Part shown: positions 46,432-55,345 of the stretch, one piece after another | How the letters are laid out: every line of letters starts with the position of its first letter | Numbering within the stretch: the stretch's first letter is position 1 | Assembly: GCA_910575055.1 (NCBI GenBank) | Contig: CAJTDC010000001.1 | Location: 558,001 to 622,000 of the forward strand | Length of the DNA stretch: 64,000 nucleotides | Reading direction: 5' to 3' | DNA from: Clostridia bacterium | GTDB lineage: Bacteria; Bacillota; Clostridia; Lachnospirales; Anaerotignaceae | Translations under genes and position numbers: made by a program | Notes under the pieces: model-generated | The model's database searches: none | Told to the model about the DNA's origin: nothing | The model's input: the letters and a program-made list of their open reading frames with translations, nothing else

Positions 46432-47166
46432 ATGGCAGAAGCAGTTATCAAAATCAGAAATGTCAAAAAAATATATCGTATGGGAAATGAAAAAATACCA
46501 GCAATAAACAATTTAAGTTTAGATATTTCATATGGTGAAATTTGTTGTCTTTTAGGAAAATCTGGTTCCGGAAAGTCAACACTGCTTAATCTTATTGCAG
46601 GACTGGAAAAACCTACAAAAGGCAGTATTATATTTAATAAATGTCATATGGAACGTATGAATGAAGACCAATTAGCAAAATTTAGACAGCAATATGTTGG
46701 CTTTGTATTTCAGTCTTATAACCTTCTTTCTACACTTACAGCTCTTGAAAATGTAACATTACCTTTAATATTTCGAAAAGTACCTACAGCAGAAAGAAAC
46801 AAAAGAGCTATGAAAATGCTTGATGCTGTAGGACTTTCTGAGCGTGCCAATCACAAACCTTCTGAAATGAGTGGAGGGCAGCAGCAAAGAGTAAGTATTG
46901 CAAGAGCTTTTATAAATAGTCCTCAAGTTGTTTTTGCTGATGAACCTACAGGAAATTTAGATACTAAAACAACATATGAAATGATGGATTTAATTACTGA
47001 CTTAGCTCAAAAAAATAAACAAACACTTGTTATTGTAACGCATGATTTAGAAATTTCAGAATATGCAAACAGAATTATACATCTTTCTGATGGAAAAATC
47101 GAAAAAATAGAACACAATCAAAATAGAAGACAGTCAAAGCCTAACCAAGAGAAAGGAGAACAATAA
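46432..47166 (+). CDS. ABC transporter ATP-binding protein, MacB/LolD type
   Basis: 244 residues. Walker A GKSGSGKST (42-50), the Q-loop FVFQSYNLLSTLTALENV, the signature MSGGQQQR, Walker B VVFADEPTGNLD and the H-loop VTHDLE are all intact. This subtype pairs with FtsX/MacB permeases in lipoprotein or antimicrobial export. I chose ATG 46432, with AAAGGAGG upstream; the open frame starts 45 bases earlier. First gene of a three-gene operon with the surface protein and permease. Confidence 0.95.
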   Translation: MAEAVIKIRNVKKIYRMGNEKIPAINNLSLDISYGEICCLLGKSGSGKSTLLNLIAGLEKPTKGSIIFNKCHMERMNEDQLAKFRQQYVGFVFQSYNLLSTLTALENVTLPLIFRKVPTAERNKRAMKMLDAVGLSERANHKPSEMSGGQQQRVSIARAFINSPQVVFADEPTGNLDTKTTYEMMDLITDLAQKNKQTLVIVTHDLEISEYANRIIHLSDGKIEKIEHNQNRRQSKPNQEKGEQ

Positions 47167-47167
47167 A

Positions 47168-49375
47168 ATGACAAAAAAAATTACAAGCATTTTTTTAGCA
47201 TTGTTTATTGCATTACAAATGATAACATTCCCTGTTGTTGTTTTTGCTGATGACGATGACGAAATTATAAATCCTAGTGCAGCACAACCAGAAATTATAC
47301 TAATAAATGGCCCTGTATATGAGGTAACACCAGGCAAAACAAACACCATCAAAATTAAATTAAGGAATGGCAGTGCTTATGGTGCAAAAGCTATTGTAAT
47401 ACAACCTACATTTACAGATATTGACAACACTCCTTTTACGGTAGGTTTTGCAGGAGAAGAAAATAGAATTTCTTCATTAGCTCCCAGAAGCGAAACAGAA
47501 ATTGAATTAACAGTAGATGTAGAGAGAACTGCCGCTACTAAAAATTATCCTGTAACATTAAATTACAGCTATTTTAATACTTATAATATTAAATTTACAG
47601 GAAGCAATACAATATACTTAAAAGTAAATAATTTATCTGGTGAGCCTGATTTTAAATTTGAAAATGTAACAATTACACCTTCTGAAATAGAAGCAGGTGA
47701 AACAACTACAATATCTGGTGAAATTGTAAACAACAATTTCATTACTATGCACGAAGTAAATTTGACATTAGAAGGTCTTTCTAGTGATGGTATTAGTGTA
47801 AATAACAGTTTAGACAGTCAGAATTTTTCTCGCATTTCTGCAGGTGCTACACAACAATTTTCTTTTCCTCTTATTGCAGGAAAAGAAATTGCTGGAGGTA
47901 CTTATCCTATTACATTAAAAATATCATATAAAGATGAGGCAGGACGTTCTTATGATAAATCCCAAAATTACTACATCAATGTAGGAGGAAGTAGCAGCAC
48001 AGAAAAACCTAGTTTAGAAATTAGAAATATGGAAGAACCCACAGGAACTTATGTTGTAAATCAAAATTTTGAAATTGCTTTTGATTTAGTAAATATTGGA
48101 GAAGGAGAGGCAAAGAATATTAAAGTAAGTGCTTCAGGTATGGGAGAAAGTGGTGCCGTTGTACCAAAATCCACAAGCATTAAAAATGTAAAAACATTAT
48201 CTCCTAATGAAACAAGCCACTTTTCATTTACATTTGCAGGAACTTCTTCCGCTTCTACTCAAAATTATCCTGTAGAATTTACTATAGAATATGAAAATGA
48301 AGCAGGTACTGCAACAACATTTAAACAATATGCAGGTGTAAATATTTCTAATCCTAAAAAAGATAAAGAAGACGAAAAAGATGATGAAGATGAGAAAAAA
48401 AGCAAACCTAAAATTATTGTAAGCGACTATGTTTGTGACCCTATTATTGTTATGGCAGGAAATGAATTTGATTTAACTATGACACTTATGAACAGTCATA
48501 AATATAAATCTGTTCACAATATCAAAATGTTTTTAACTATGGCAGAAGAAACCACTTCTGATACTGCAAAAACAGGAAATATATTTACACCAGTAGACAG
48601 TAGTAACACATTTTATTTTGATGATATTGTTCCAAAAGGAAAAGTTGACAAAGCACTTAGATTATATGTTGTGCCAGATGCTCAACCTAAAACATATACA
48701 TTAACAGTCAATTTTGAATATGAAGACCAAGACGGTAATGAGTATACTTCTCAGGAACTTTTAGGCATTAATGTAAAACAAGTAACACAATTAGATATAG
48801 ATGATTATACATTACCACAGCAAATCGAAATGGGTATGCCTGTTACAGTAAATTTCAGTTATTATAATACAGGAAAAGTGACACTTAACAATTTAATGAT
48901 ACGAATTGAAGGAGATGTCGAAACAGAAAACAAAAATACATATATTGGTAATTTAGAATCTGGTTCTAGTGATTACTATGAAGCAATGTTTACTCCCACA
49001 TCTATGGGAAAACTTCCTGTAAGTATTGTGGTAAGCTATGATGATGCTAGTGGAGAAACAATAGAAGAAAAAAGAGATTTTGTATTGAACGTAATAGAGC
49101 CTATGCCTATGGAAGATATGATGGGTATGGAAGATATGGATAACGGAAGCGGTATATCAAAACCCATTATAATAGGTGCTGTTGTTGGTATAGTAATTAT
49201 TATTGCTATTATTGTTATAGTAATGATATTAAAACATAAAAAGAAAAAAGCAGAAGAAGCATTCCTAGCAGAAGATGAAGAAGAATACGACGACTTTGCA
49301 CCAGAAGATGTAGACTATTATCAGCAAATGCCAAATCAAAATACACAAGGACGTGATGACAATGAGCGTTTCTGA
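47168..49375 (+). CDS. Exported NEW3/CARDB-like surface protein of an ABC system
   Basis: 735 residues. A signal peptide (1-27, ending VVFA) and an acidic start (DDDDE) lead into five to six Ig-like modules of the CARDB/alpha-galactosidase-NEW3 kind (about 40-130, 155-265, 280-395, 415-535, 545-640). A Lys/Asp/Glu-rich linker (about 398-414) follows the third. One membrane span lies at about 665-690 (IIIGAVVGIVIIIAIIVIVMIL), then a basic and acidic cytoplasmic tail. It lies between the ATPase and the permease genes, 1 bp after one and overlapping the other, so it is probably a structural or substrate-guiding part of the transporter. Confidence 0.85.
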   Translation: MTKKITSIFLALFIALQMITFPVVVFADDDDEIINPSAAQPEIILINGPVYEVTPGKTNTIKIKLRNGSAYGAKAIVIQPTFTDIDNTPFTVGFAGEENRISSLAPRSETEIELTVDVERTAATKNYPVTLNYSYFNTYNIKFTGSNTIYLKVNNLSGEPDFKFENVTITPSEIEAGETTTISGEIVNNNFITMHEVNLTLEGLSSDGISVNNSLDSQNFSRISAGATQQFSFPLIAGKEIAGGTYPITLKISYKDEAGRSYDKSQNYYINVGGSSSTEKPSLEIRNMEEPTGTYVVNQNFEIAFDLVNIGEGEAKNIKVSASGMGESGAVVPKSTSIKNVKTLSPNETSHFSFTFAGTSSASTQNYPVEFTIEYENEAGTATTFKQYAGVNISNPKKDKEDEKDDEDEKKSKPKIIVSDYVCDPIIVMAGNEFDLTMTLMNSHKYKSVHNIKMFLTMAEETTSDTAKTGNIFTPVDSSNTFYFDDIVPKGKVDKALRLYVVPDAQPKTYTLTVNFEYEDQDGNEYTSQELLGINVKQVTQLDIDDYTLPQQIEMGMPVTVNFSYYNTGKVTLNNLMIRIEGDVETENKNTYIGNLESGSSDYYEAMFTPTSMGKLPVSIVVSYDDASGETIEEKRDFVLNVIEPMPMEDMMGMEDMDNGSGISKPIIIGAVVGIVIIIAIIVIVMILKHKKKKAEEAFLAEDEEEYDDFAPEDVDYYQQMPNQNTQGRDDNERF

Positions 49376-50690
49376 TATGATAAAAATGGCATTACGCAAT
49401 TTATGGAAAAGAAAACTTAGAACATTTTTAACAATACTTGGTGTTATTATTGGTACAGCATCTATTGTTGTTATGGTATCTATTGGTATTGGTATGAATG
49501 AAAGTTTTCAAAAACAAGTAGAACAATGGGGTAGTTTACAAGTTATCAACGTTTATGCTGTAGGCAATAACAGTTATTATTATGACGATAGCGAAAGTGC
49601 AAATATTAATAAAAATGATAAAAAAGCGACAGAAATTACAGTAAATACTATAGAAGAATTTAAAAAAATTCCTCACGTGGAAGCAGCAACACCTGTTATG
49701 AATGAATATATGTATTTTATTGCTGGAAAATATGTTGCAGATGCTTCCATACAAGGAATAGACCCTGCAAGTATGGAAGCTATGGGATATAAAGCAGAGC
49801 AAGGGCGTGTATTGCAAGAAGGCGATAGCAAGACAGTTGTATTTGGTGCAGATGTTGTAAGCAATTTTTATAATCCTAAATTGAGTTGGAGAATGAGATA
49901 TGACTCTCCTTCTCCAGAAGTAGATATATTGAATGATAAAGTTATGGTAACAACAGATTGGAATTATGGTACAAAATATGCAGACAAAACAATAAAACCG
50001 ATTAAAGTAGATGTTGTAGGAACAATAAGCAGTGGAGGAAATGATGGCTATAATGTATTTATGCCTATCAAAGAATTAGAAAAAATTAAAATAGCACAAT
50101 CAGAATATGAAGCAAAAAAATATAACAATAGAAATGCAGAAAAAATTAAAAAAGGTGTTTATCAAAATGCTATGGTAAAAGTAGACAATATGGACAATGT
50201 AAAAGAAGTACAGGAAAGTATCAAAAATATGGGATTTAGAGCTTCCAGTTTGACAGATGAGTTAGAAACAATGAAAGAAACTACAAAAATGCTTCGTATG
50301 ATGTTGGGAGCGATAGGAGCAATTTCACTTATTGTTGCAGCAATAGGCATTACAAATACTATGGTTATGGCAATATATGAAAGAACAAGAGAAATCGGTG
50401 TTATGAAAGTAATAGGTGCTTCTTTATCAGACATTAAAAAATTGTTTTTAACAGAAGCTGCATTTATAGGATTTGCGGGTGGTCTTGCTGGTATATTAGT
50501 TAGCTTAGGTGCTTCTAAAATTGTCAATATATTTGCTATCAGTACAAATAGCAATATGCTTTCTTCTATACCTCTTTGGCTGTGTGGTGCTTCTCTTGTG
50601 TTTGCTACATTTATAGGTATTGCTGCAGGATATTTGCCAGCAAAAAGAGCAATGAAATTAAGTGCATTATCTGCAATTAAAACAGAATAA
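49362..50690 (+). CDS. ABC transporter permease, MacB/FtsX type
   Basis: 442 residues. The first span (about 20-42) follows MIKMALRNLWKRKLRTFLTILGVIIGTASIV. A large extracytoplasmic MacB-type domain (about 45-310) follows, then three C-terminal spans with TREIGVMKVIGAS, the typical FtsX motif, and YLPAKRAMKLSALSAIKTE at the end. I prefer ATG 49362 (AAGGA ten bases upstream); GTG 49353 and ATG 49356 are possible. It overlaps the surface-protein gene. The system probably exports or guards against a peptide or lipid. Confidence 0.92.
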   Translation: MSVSDMIKMALRNLWKRKLRTFLTILGVIIGTASIVVMVSIGIGMNESFQKQVEQWGSLQVINVYAVGNNSYYYDDSESANINKNDKKATEITVNTIEEFKKIPHVEAATPVMNEYMYFIAGKYVADASIQGIDPASMEAMGYKAEQGRVLQEGDSKTVVFGADVVSNFYNPKLSWRMRYDSPSPEVDILNDKVMVTTDWNYGTKYADKTIKPIKVDVVGTISSGGNDGYNVFMPIKELEKIKIAQSEYEAKKYNNRNAEKIKKGVYQNAMVKVDNMDNVKEVQESIKNMGFRASSLTDELETMKETTKMLRMMLGAIGAISLIVAAIGITNTMVMAIYERTREIGVMKVIGASLSDIKKLFLTEAAFIGFAGGLAGILVSLGASKIVNIFAISTNSNMLSSIPLWLCGASLVFATFIGIAAGYLPAKRAMKLSALSAIKTE

Positions 50691-50722
50691 AATGTGAAGG
50701 CTTTTAAGCCTTCACATTTTAT
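50689..50722. terminator. Terminator of the ABC operon
   Basis: A 13-bp stem AAAATGTGAAGGC/GCCTTCACATTTT (50689-50701 with 50708-50720) beginning at the permease stop. It is also usable on the opposite strand. Confidence 0.9.
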
Positions 50723-50772
50723 GTAAAAAAGTGGATTTATAAAAACTGTATTATTTTATAATTTATTTTCTA

Positions 50773-51240
50773 TTATTGTATTGGAGTTACGCGTCCATCA
50801 CCTTTAACATATTTTGCTGTACCAGAATAATTACCATTTGCTGATATTTCAAAATAATATTTTTTTCCTTCTGTTACACTAAAAGATTTAGACACTGTTT
50901 TTCCGTCACAATTAACAGTGAAAGACTTTCCAACTTTTACACCTGCTGATGTGCGTAATGTTACAGTAAAAGTATCTGATGTTGTTAAAAAAGTATTATT
51001 ATTACTATCCCAAACTTTTCCTGCTATAGAGATAGTAATTTCATCGCTATCTGCTGTAAAAGTATCTGATTTTAGCAATGATCTAATTAAAAAATCAAAA
51101 GTACCATTAGAATTTATCCTAGTATTAGAATTGTCATAAAATCTAATATATTCGTCAGGTGTTGAAGCAAAAGCAACAGAAATACAGCTGAACGAAAGCA
51201 TTACAGAAAGTAATAACATTAATAAATTTTTTCTTTTCAT
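50773..51240 (-). CDS. Secreted protein of unknown function
   Basis: 155 residues with a signal peptide (LLMLLLSVMLSFSCISVAFA) and a mature part of about 130 residues with alternating beta-type sequence (EITISIAGKVWDSNNNTF, FTVTLRTSAGVKVGKSF, YYFEISANGNYSGTAKY). It looks like a small beta-sandwich. No family is recognised. It lies 1 bp after the VanZ-like gene, so the two are cotranscribed. Confidence 0.7.
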   Translation of the reverse strand: MKRKNLLMLLLSVMLSFSCISVAFASTPDEYIRFYDNSNTRINSNGTFDFLIRSLLKSDTFTADSDEITISIAGKVWDSNNNTFLTTSDTFTVTLRTSAGVKVGKSFTVNCDGKTVSKSFSVTEGKKYYFEISANGNYSGTAKYVKGDGRVTPIQ

Positions 51241-51241
51241 T

Positions 51242-51727
51242 TTAATTTCCTCCTTTTTTTAATTTATAATTATATATATAATAATACAGTTTTTTTGTAA
51301 TATAATACCCCAGACTAAAGCCCAAACAAGACAACAATATTTTATCTATATCAAAAAATCCAATTAAAAGTACTACTCTAAAGAATGAAATTACTGTAAC
51401 AACTAAAAATATAAACAGCAAACTTTTTTTAAAATTTGCTTTACTATCTGCAAAAAAATACCCCATAGGAAGCCATAAAATAATATAAAATATAACATTT
51501 TGAAATAAATATTCATAATTTCCTACTTTTCTACCAGTATTTAAACTATAATAAATAATATTTTTAAGAGGTACAAAATTAAACATTTCTATACTATAAG
51601 TACTATGAAAATTATACACATTTTCTACAAAAGAACCATTGTCCATAATAAATAATCGTATTAAAAAATAGAACATTGCTAAAACCACAATATAAACTAT
51701 AAATATCATTGTTTTGAGGTTCTTCAA
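51242..51727 (-). CDS. VanZ-family membrane protein
   Basis: 161 residues with four probable spans (about 5-27, 77-95, 100-122, 130-148). The loop FNFVPLKNIIYYSL, the NVIFYIILWLPMGYFF segment and the FDIDKILLSCLGFSLGY end follow the VanZ pattern. VanZ-like proteins affect teicoplanin and lipoglycopeptide susceptibility in some species, but most have no known function. It is the first gene of the two-gene unit, with no glycopeptide-resistance genes nearby. Confidence 0.75.
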   Translation of the reverse strand: MKNLKTMIFIVYIVVLAMFYFLIRLFIMDNGSFVENVYNFHSTYSIEMFNFVPLKNIIYYSLNTGRKVGNYEYLFQNVIFYIILWLPMGYFFADSKANFKKSLLFIFLVVTVISFFRVVLLIGFFDIDKILLSCLGFSLGYYITKKLYYYIYNYKLKKGGN

Positions 51728-51907
51728 AAAGCATCACTCTCCCTTTTTATTACATTGTTTCAAATTTTGACATTATTTTAATTTTTCTACTGCTTTTTAC
51801 TACTTTTATATTGTACTACTATGTAAAATAATAGTCAATATGTGAAATATTATAATAATATTGTAATATTTATTGATATATTGTCCAAAATAGCCAAAAT
51901 AAAGCAT

Positions 51908-51939
51908 AAAAAAGACGCCGATTACTCGACGTCTTTTTT
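51908..51939 (-). terminator. ptsI terminator
   Basis: AAAAAAGACG pairs with CGTCTTTTTT just after the ptsI stop; the T-run reads well on the minus strand. Confidence 0.8.
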
Positions 51940-51943
51940 ACTA

Positions 51944-53644
51944 TTATTTATCTTTATTCATGAAGTTATTTATCAAATCCATTACTTCTGCTATTGTACT
52001 TTGAATACAAATTTCTTTTGCCAATTTCTGACATTCTTTGTAATTCAAATTACGAACATTATATCTTGTAGAAGCAATTTCTGTTGCCGTCATACTAAAT
52101 TCATCTAATCCCATACCCAAAAGTACTGGAAGTGCTTTTTCATCACTTGCAAATTCACCGCACATACCTACGATTTTACCATATTTATGTCCAGACTCTA
52201 TTACTTTGTTTATTGCACGCATTACTGCTGGGTGGAAGGAATTATACATTTTAGCAATTTTTTGATTTCCTCTGTCAACAGCTAACAAATATTGTGTCAA
52301 GTCATTTGTACCAATACTGAAGAAATCAACTTCTCTTGCTAAGTCATCAGAACACATTACACTTGCAGGTGTTTCAATCATAATACCTGTTTGTATACTG
52401 TTATTAAATGGTATGGAGTCCCTTCTGAGTTCTTGTTTACATTCTTCTAATATTTCATTTGCTGCTAAAAATTCTTCTACAGAAATAATCATTGGATACA
52501 TTATTCTGATGTCACCATAAGCACTTGCACGAAGCAATGCTCTCAACTGTGTTTTAAACACATCTTTTAAATCCAATGAAATACGAATTGCTCTCCAACC
52601 CAAAAATGGATTTTCTTCTACATCAAATTTGTAGTAAGAAAGTTCTTTGTCACCACCAATATCAAGTGTTCTGATAATAACAGGTTTTTTGAGTGTTTCA
52701 ACAGCAGCTTTATATGTTGTAAATTGCTCTTCTTCCGTTGGAAATTTTGTATTTTCCATATACAAAAATTCACTTCTAAACAAGCCAACGCCTTCTGCAC
52801 CTTTTGCAACAGCATTTTCAGCATCTGGAATATTACCAATGTTAGCAAACAATTCTACTGTTCTGCCGTCTACTGTAGTAGCAGGCAAACCATTCATACT
52901 CTCCAATTTTGCTTTCATTTCTTTATATTCTTCTGCTTTTTTGATGTACTCTTGTTTTGTTCTTTCATCTGGATTAATAATAATTTTTGCTCCTAGTGCA
53001 TCTAATATAATGTAATCATTATTTGTCACTTCACTTCTAAATCCAGCTACACCAACGATTGCAGGAATTTCTCTGTTTCTTGCCATAATAGCAACGTGGC
53101 TTGTTACACCGCCGCCTTCTGTAATAAATCCTCTTACAAATTTAAAGTCCATATTTGCCGTATCAGAAGGTGCTAAATCTTCTGCTATTACAATCGTTTC
53201 TTCATTGATGCCTTCAAATGGATTACTTCTAATGCCTTTGAGATGACACATAATTCTTTTGCCAACATCTTTCATATCAGCAGCACGTTCTCTCAAATAT
53301 TCATCATCAAGATTTTCAAACATTTCTACTGTTGCATCAATGTATTCTTCCAAAGCTAATTGTGCATTTTTTAATTCATTATTGATTTTATCTACAACGG
53401 AGTCGTGAAGGTCAGGATCGCTTGCTACATCCATATGTGCTGCAAATATTTCATTATCTTTTGCCAATACCTGTAAATCCGCTACAGTATCTTTTACCGC
53501 TTTTTCAAATTTTTTTACTTCGATTTCTTTTTCACTGTCACGTATTAATTTTTTATCTGCTTCCAAATTTTGCTGTACTACAAGGAATGCTTTCCCCATA
53601 ACAATACCTTTTGAAGCAGCTTTTGTCACAGAAATTGTTTTCAT
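51944..53644 (-). CDS. ptsI: PTS enzyme I
   Basis: Phosphoenolpyruvate-protein phosphotransferase, which passes phosphate from PEP to HPr. 566 residues. The phosphorylated His183 lies in GGGVTSHVAIMARN. The PEP-binding barrel shows GVGLFRSEFLYM, RTLDIGGDKELSY, NPFLGWRAIR, RIMYPMI, IMIETPASV, FSIGTNDLTQYLLAVDR and VGMCGEFASDE with the catalytic cysteine. It lies in the mannitol operon, after ptsH and a 15-bp perfect hairpin. Confidence 0.96.
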   Translation of the reverse strand: MKTISVTKAASKGIVMGKAFLVVQQNLEADKKLIRDSEKEIEVKKFEKAVKDTVADLQVLAKDNEIFAAHMDVASDPDLHDSVVDKINNELKNAQLALEEYIDATVEMFENLDDEYLRERAADMKDVGKRIMCHLKGIRSNPFEGINEETIVIAEDLAPSDTANMDFKFVRGFITEGGGVTSHVAIMARNREIPAIVGVAGFRSEVTNNDYIILDALGAKIIINPDERTKQEYIKKAEEYKEMKAKLESMNGLPATTVDGRTVELFANIGNIPDAENAVAKGAEGVGLFRSEFLYMENTKFPTEEEQFTTYKAAVETLKKPVIIRTLDIGGDKELSYYKFDVEENPFLGWRAIRISLDLKDVFKTQLRALLRASAYGDIRIMYPMIISVEEFLAANEILEECKQELRRDSIPFNNSIQTGIMIETPASVMCSDDLAREVDFFSIGTNDLTQYLLAVDRGNQKIAKMYNSFHPAVMRAINKVIESGHKYGKIVGMCGEFASDEKALPVLLGMGLDEFSMTATEIASTRYNVRNLNYKECQKLAKEICIQSTIAEVMDLINNFMNKDK

Positions 53645-53701
53645 TTATAAGCCTTCTCCTTTCTTTTGTGAGAACCACTTTTAAAACCTGCTTATTAATT
53701 A

Positions 53702-53735
53702 CTACTAACTCATGAAAAAATTCATGAGTTAGTAG
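53702..53735 (-). other. Perfect 15-bp hairpin between ptsH and ptsI
   Basis: CTACTAACTCATGAA (53702-53716) and its inverse (53721-53735) with a four-base loop. No T-run follows on the minus strand, so it is not a typical terminator. It may set the ratio of HPr to enzyme I by processing or stabilising the mRNA. Confidence 0.6.
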
Positions 53736-53744
53736 CACATTTTA

Positions 53745-54005
53745 TCATTCTTTTAAATCAGCAATGTATTTTGCAATTTCTTCTACTGCTACGGCTTCAT
53801 CCGCACCATCAGCAACGATTTCTAATTCTGTTCCCTGTTTTGCTCCCAATGTCAAAACATTAATAATACTTGCAGCGTTCGCTTTCTTTTCACCATTGAT
53901 AATTGTTACTGTGCTTTGGAATTTTTTTACAAATGCTACCAAATTGGAAGCTGGACGAGCATGTAAACCTGTTTTGTTTGTTAATGTTACTTTTTTAGAT
54001 ACCAT
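53745..54005 (-). CDS. ptsH: PTS phosphocarrier protein HPr
   Basis: 86-residue HPr. The phosphorylated His15 is in GLHARPAS, and the helix with the regulatory serine reads ANAASIINVLTLGAKQG, near residue 46. It carries phosphate from enzyme I to the mannitol EIIA domain and, if the serine is phosphorylated by HPr kinase, would serve CcpA. Encoded between mtlD and ptsI. GGAGAGAA lies before the start. Confidence 0.95.
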   Translation of the reverse strand: MVSKKVTLTNKTGLHARPASNLVAFVKKFQSTVTIINGEKKANAASIINVLTLGAKQGTELEIVADGADEAVAVEEIAKYIADLKE

Positions 54006-54124
54006 AATTCTTTTCTCTCCTTCTCTTATTGAAATTATTATTTTGTGTCAATGTTACACATATACATATTATACACCATTCTATATGATTTTGAAAAGAA
54101 AAAAGGGAAATATTTATGCTTATT

Positions 54125-55273
54125 TTATAAATTTATAACATCTTGATAAGATTTCTCTATTTTATCTAATAAATCTTTGTCAGATATGCCAGAAATTTCT
54201 GCCATAGCGTCCCTTACACCTAATTTTGAAATCTTTTCTTGTAATTCTACACTTTGTTTATCCTCTTTATTATCATAATGCAATGCTGCACCAATACCTG
54301 TAATAATATGGTCTACTGGTAAACCATAACCTACTGCTGTCATAAGAGGTTTTACAAGTCTGTCTGTTTCACTAAGTTTTCTTAAAGGCTCTCTGCCTAC
54401 TCTTGCTACATCATCTTTCAAATATGGATTTTTAAAACGACCTATAATTTTGTCAATATATTTCATATGTGCCTCTGCATCAAAACCGTGTTTTTTGATT
54501 AAGCCGTTTCCACTTTCTGTCATAGCTGCTTTTACTATATTATATATTTTTTCATCTGCAATACTTTCATCTATAGTATTATATTTTTTCAAATATCCTA
54601 AATAAGATGTAATACAATGGCCTGTATTTAATGTAAATAATTTTCTTTCAATATAAGCCATTAAATTATCTGCTAAATTCATACCTTTGATTTGTGGAAT
54701 TTCTCCTTTAAAAGATGCTTGTTCTACATTCCACTCATAGTAGTTTTCTACTACAACATCAACAGGATTTTCACTTCTTACAGGAGGTACAATTCTGTCA
54801 ACAGAACAGTCTGGGAAACCTACATATTTATCAGCATATGCTTTTGTAGCATCATCTAATTGACCATATACGTGTTCTTTTAATTGAGAACTTGCTTTAA
54901 TTGCGTTTTCACAAGCAATAATGTTTAAATAACTTTCAGAGCCTTCTTGTTGTCTGATTGTAATACCTTTTGCGATAGTTGGTGCAATACGTGGCAATAT
55001 TGTTAATCCAACTGCTGTTGTAATCACTTCTGCCTCTTTTATTTCCTCTAAAACAGCATCTGTTGTAGAGTCTACACCAGAGATATTCTCAATTTTCAAG
55101 TCAGTACATTCTACATCCATAATATGAACGGTATATGTTTTATCTTCGTTAATTTTGTTTATCATATCTTTATTTACATCTGCAAATACGACATGATAAC
55201 CTGCTTGTGATAACAATGCACCAATAAAGCCCCTACCAATATTACCTGCACCAAATTGTATTGCTTTTTTCAT
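54125..55273 (-). CDS. mtlD: Mannitol-1-phosphate 5-dehydrogenase
   Basis: Oxidises mannitol-1-phosphate to fructose-6-phosphate with NAD. 382 residues, normal length. FGAGNIGRGFIGALL is the nucleotide-binding site, VDRIVPP and the RKLFTLNTGHCITSYLGY segment contain the catalytic and metal-independent polyol-dehydrogenase residues. It follows mtlA behind a terminator-like hairpin, and GAGGAGG precedes the ATG. Confidence 0.95.
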   Translation of the reverse strand: MKKAIQFGAGNIGRGFIGALLSQAGYHVVFADVNKDMINKINEDKTYTVHIMDVECTDLKIENISGVDSTTDAVLEEIKEAEVITTAVGLTILPRIAPTIAKGITIRQQEGSESYLNIIACENAIKASSQLKEHVYGQLDDATKAYADKYVGFPDCSVDRIVPPVRSENPVDVVVENYYEWNVEQASFKGEIPQIKGMNLADNLMAYIERKLFTLNTGHCITSYLGYLKKYNTIDESIADEKIYNIVKAAMTESGNGLIKKHGFDAEAHMKYIDKIIGRFKNPYLKDDVARVGREPLRKLSETDRLVKPLMTAVGYGLPVDHIITGIGAALHYDNKEDKQSVELQEKISKLGVRDAMAEISGISDKDLLDKIEKSYQDVINL

Positions 55274-55308
55274 ATGTGTTTCCTCCTCTTTTATATTATA
55301 TCATTAAA

Positions 55309-55338
55309 AATCCCACTTCCTCAAAAGAAAGTGGGATA
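55309..55338 (-). terminator. Hairpin between mtlA and mtlD
   Basis: ATCCCACTT/AAGTGGGAT stem with five Ts after it on the minus strand. A TATAAT-like box follows, so mtlD may have partial read-through and its own promoter. Confidence 0.75.
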
Positions 55339-55345
55339 ACTACAT

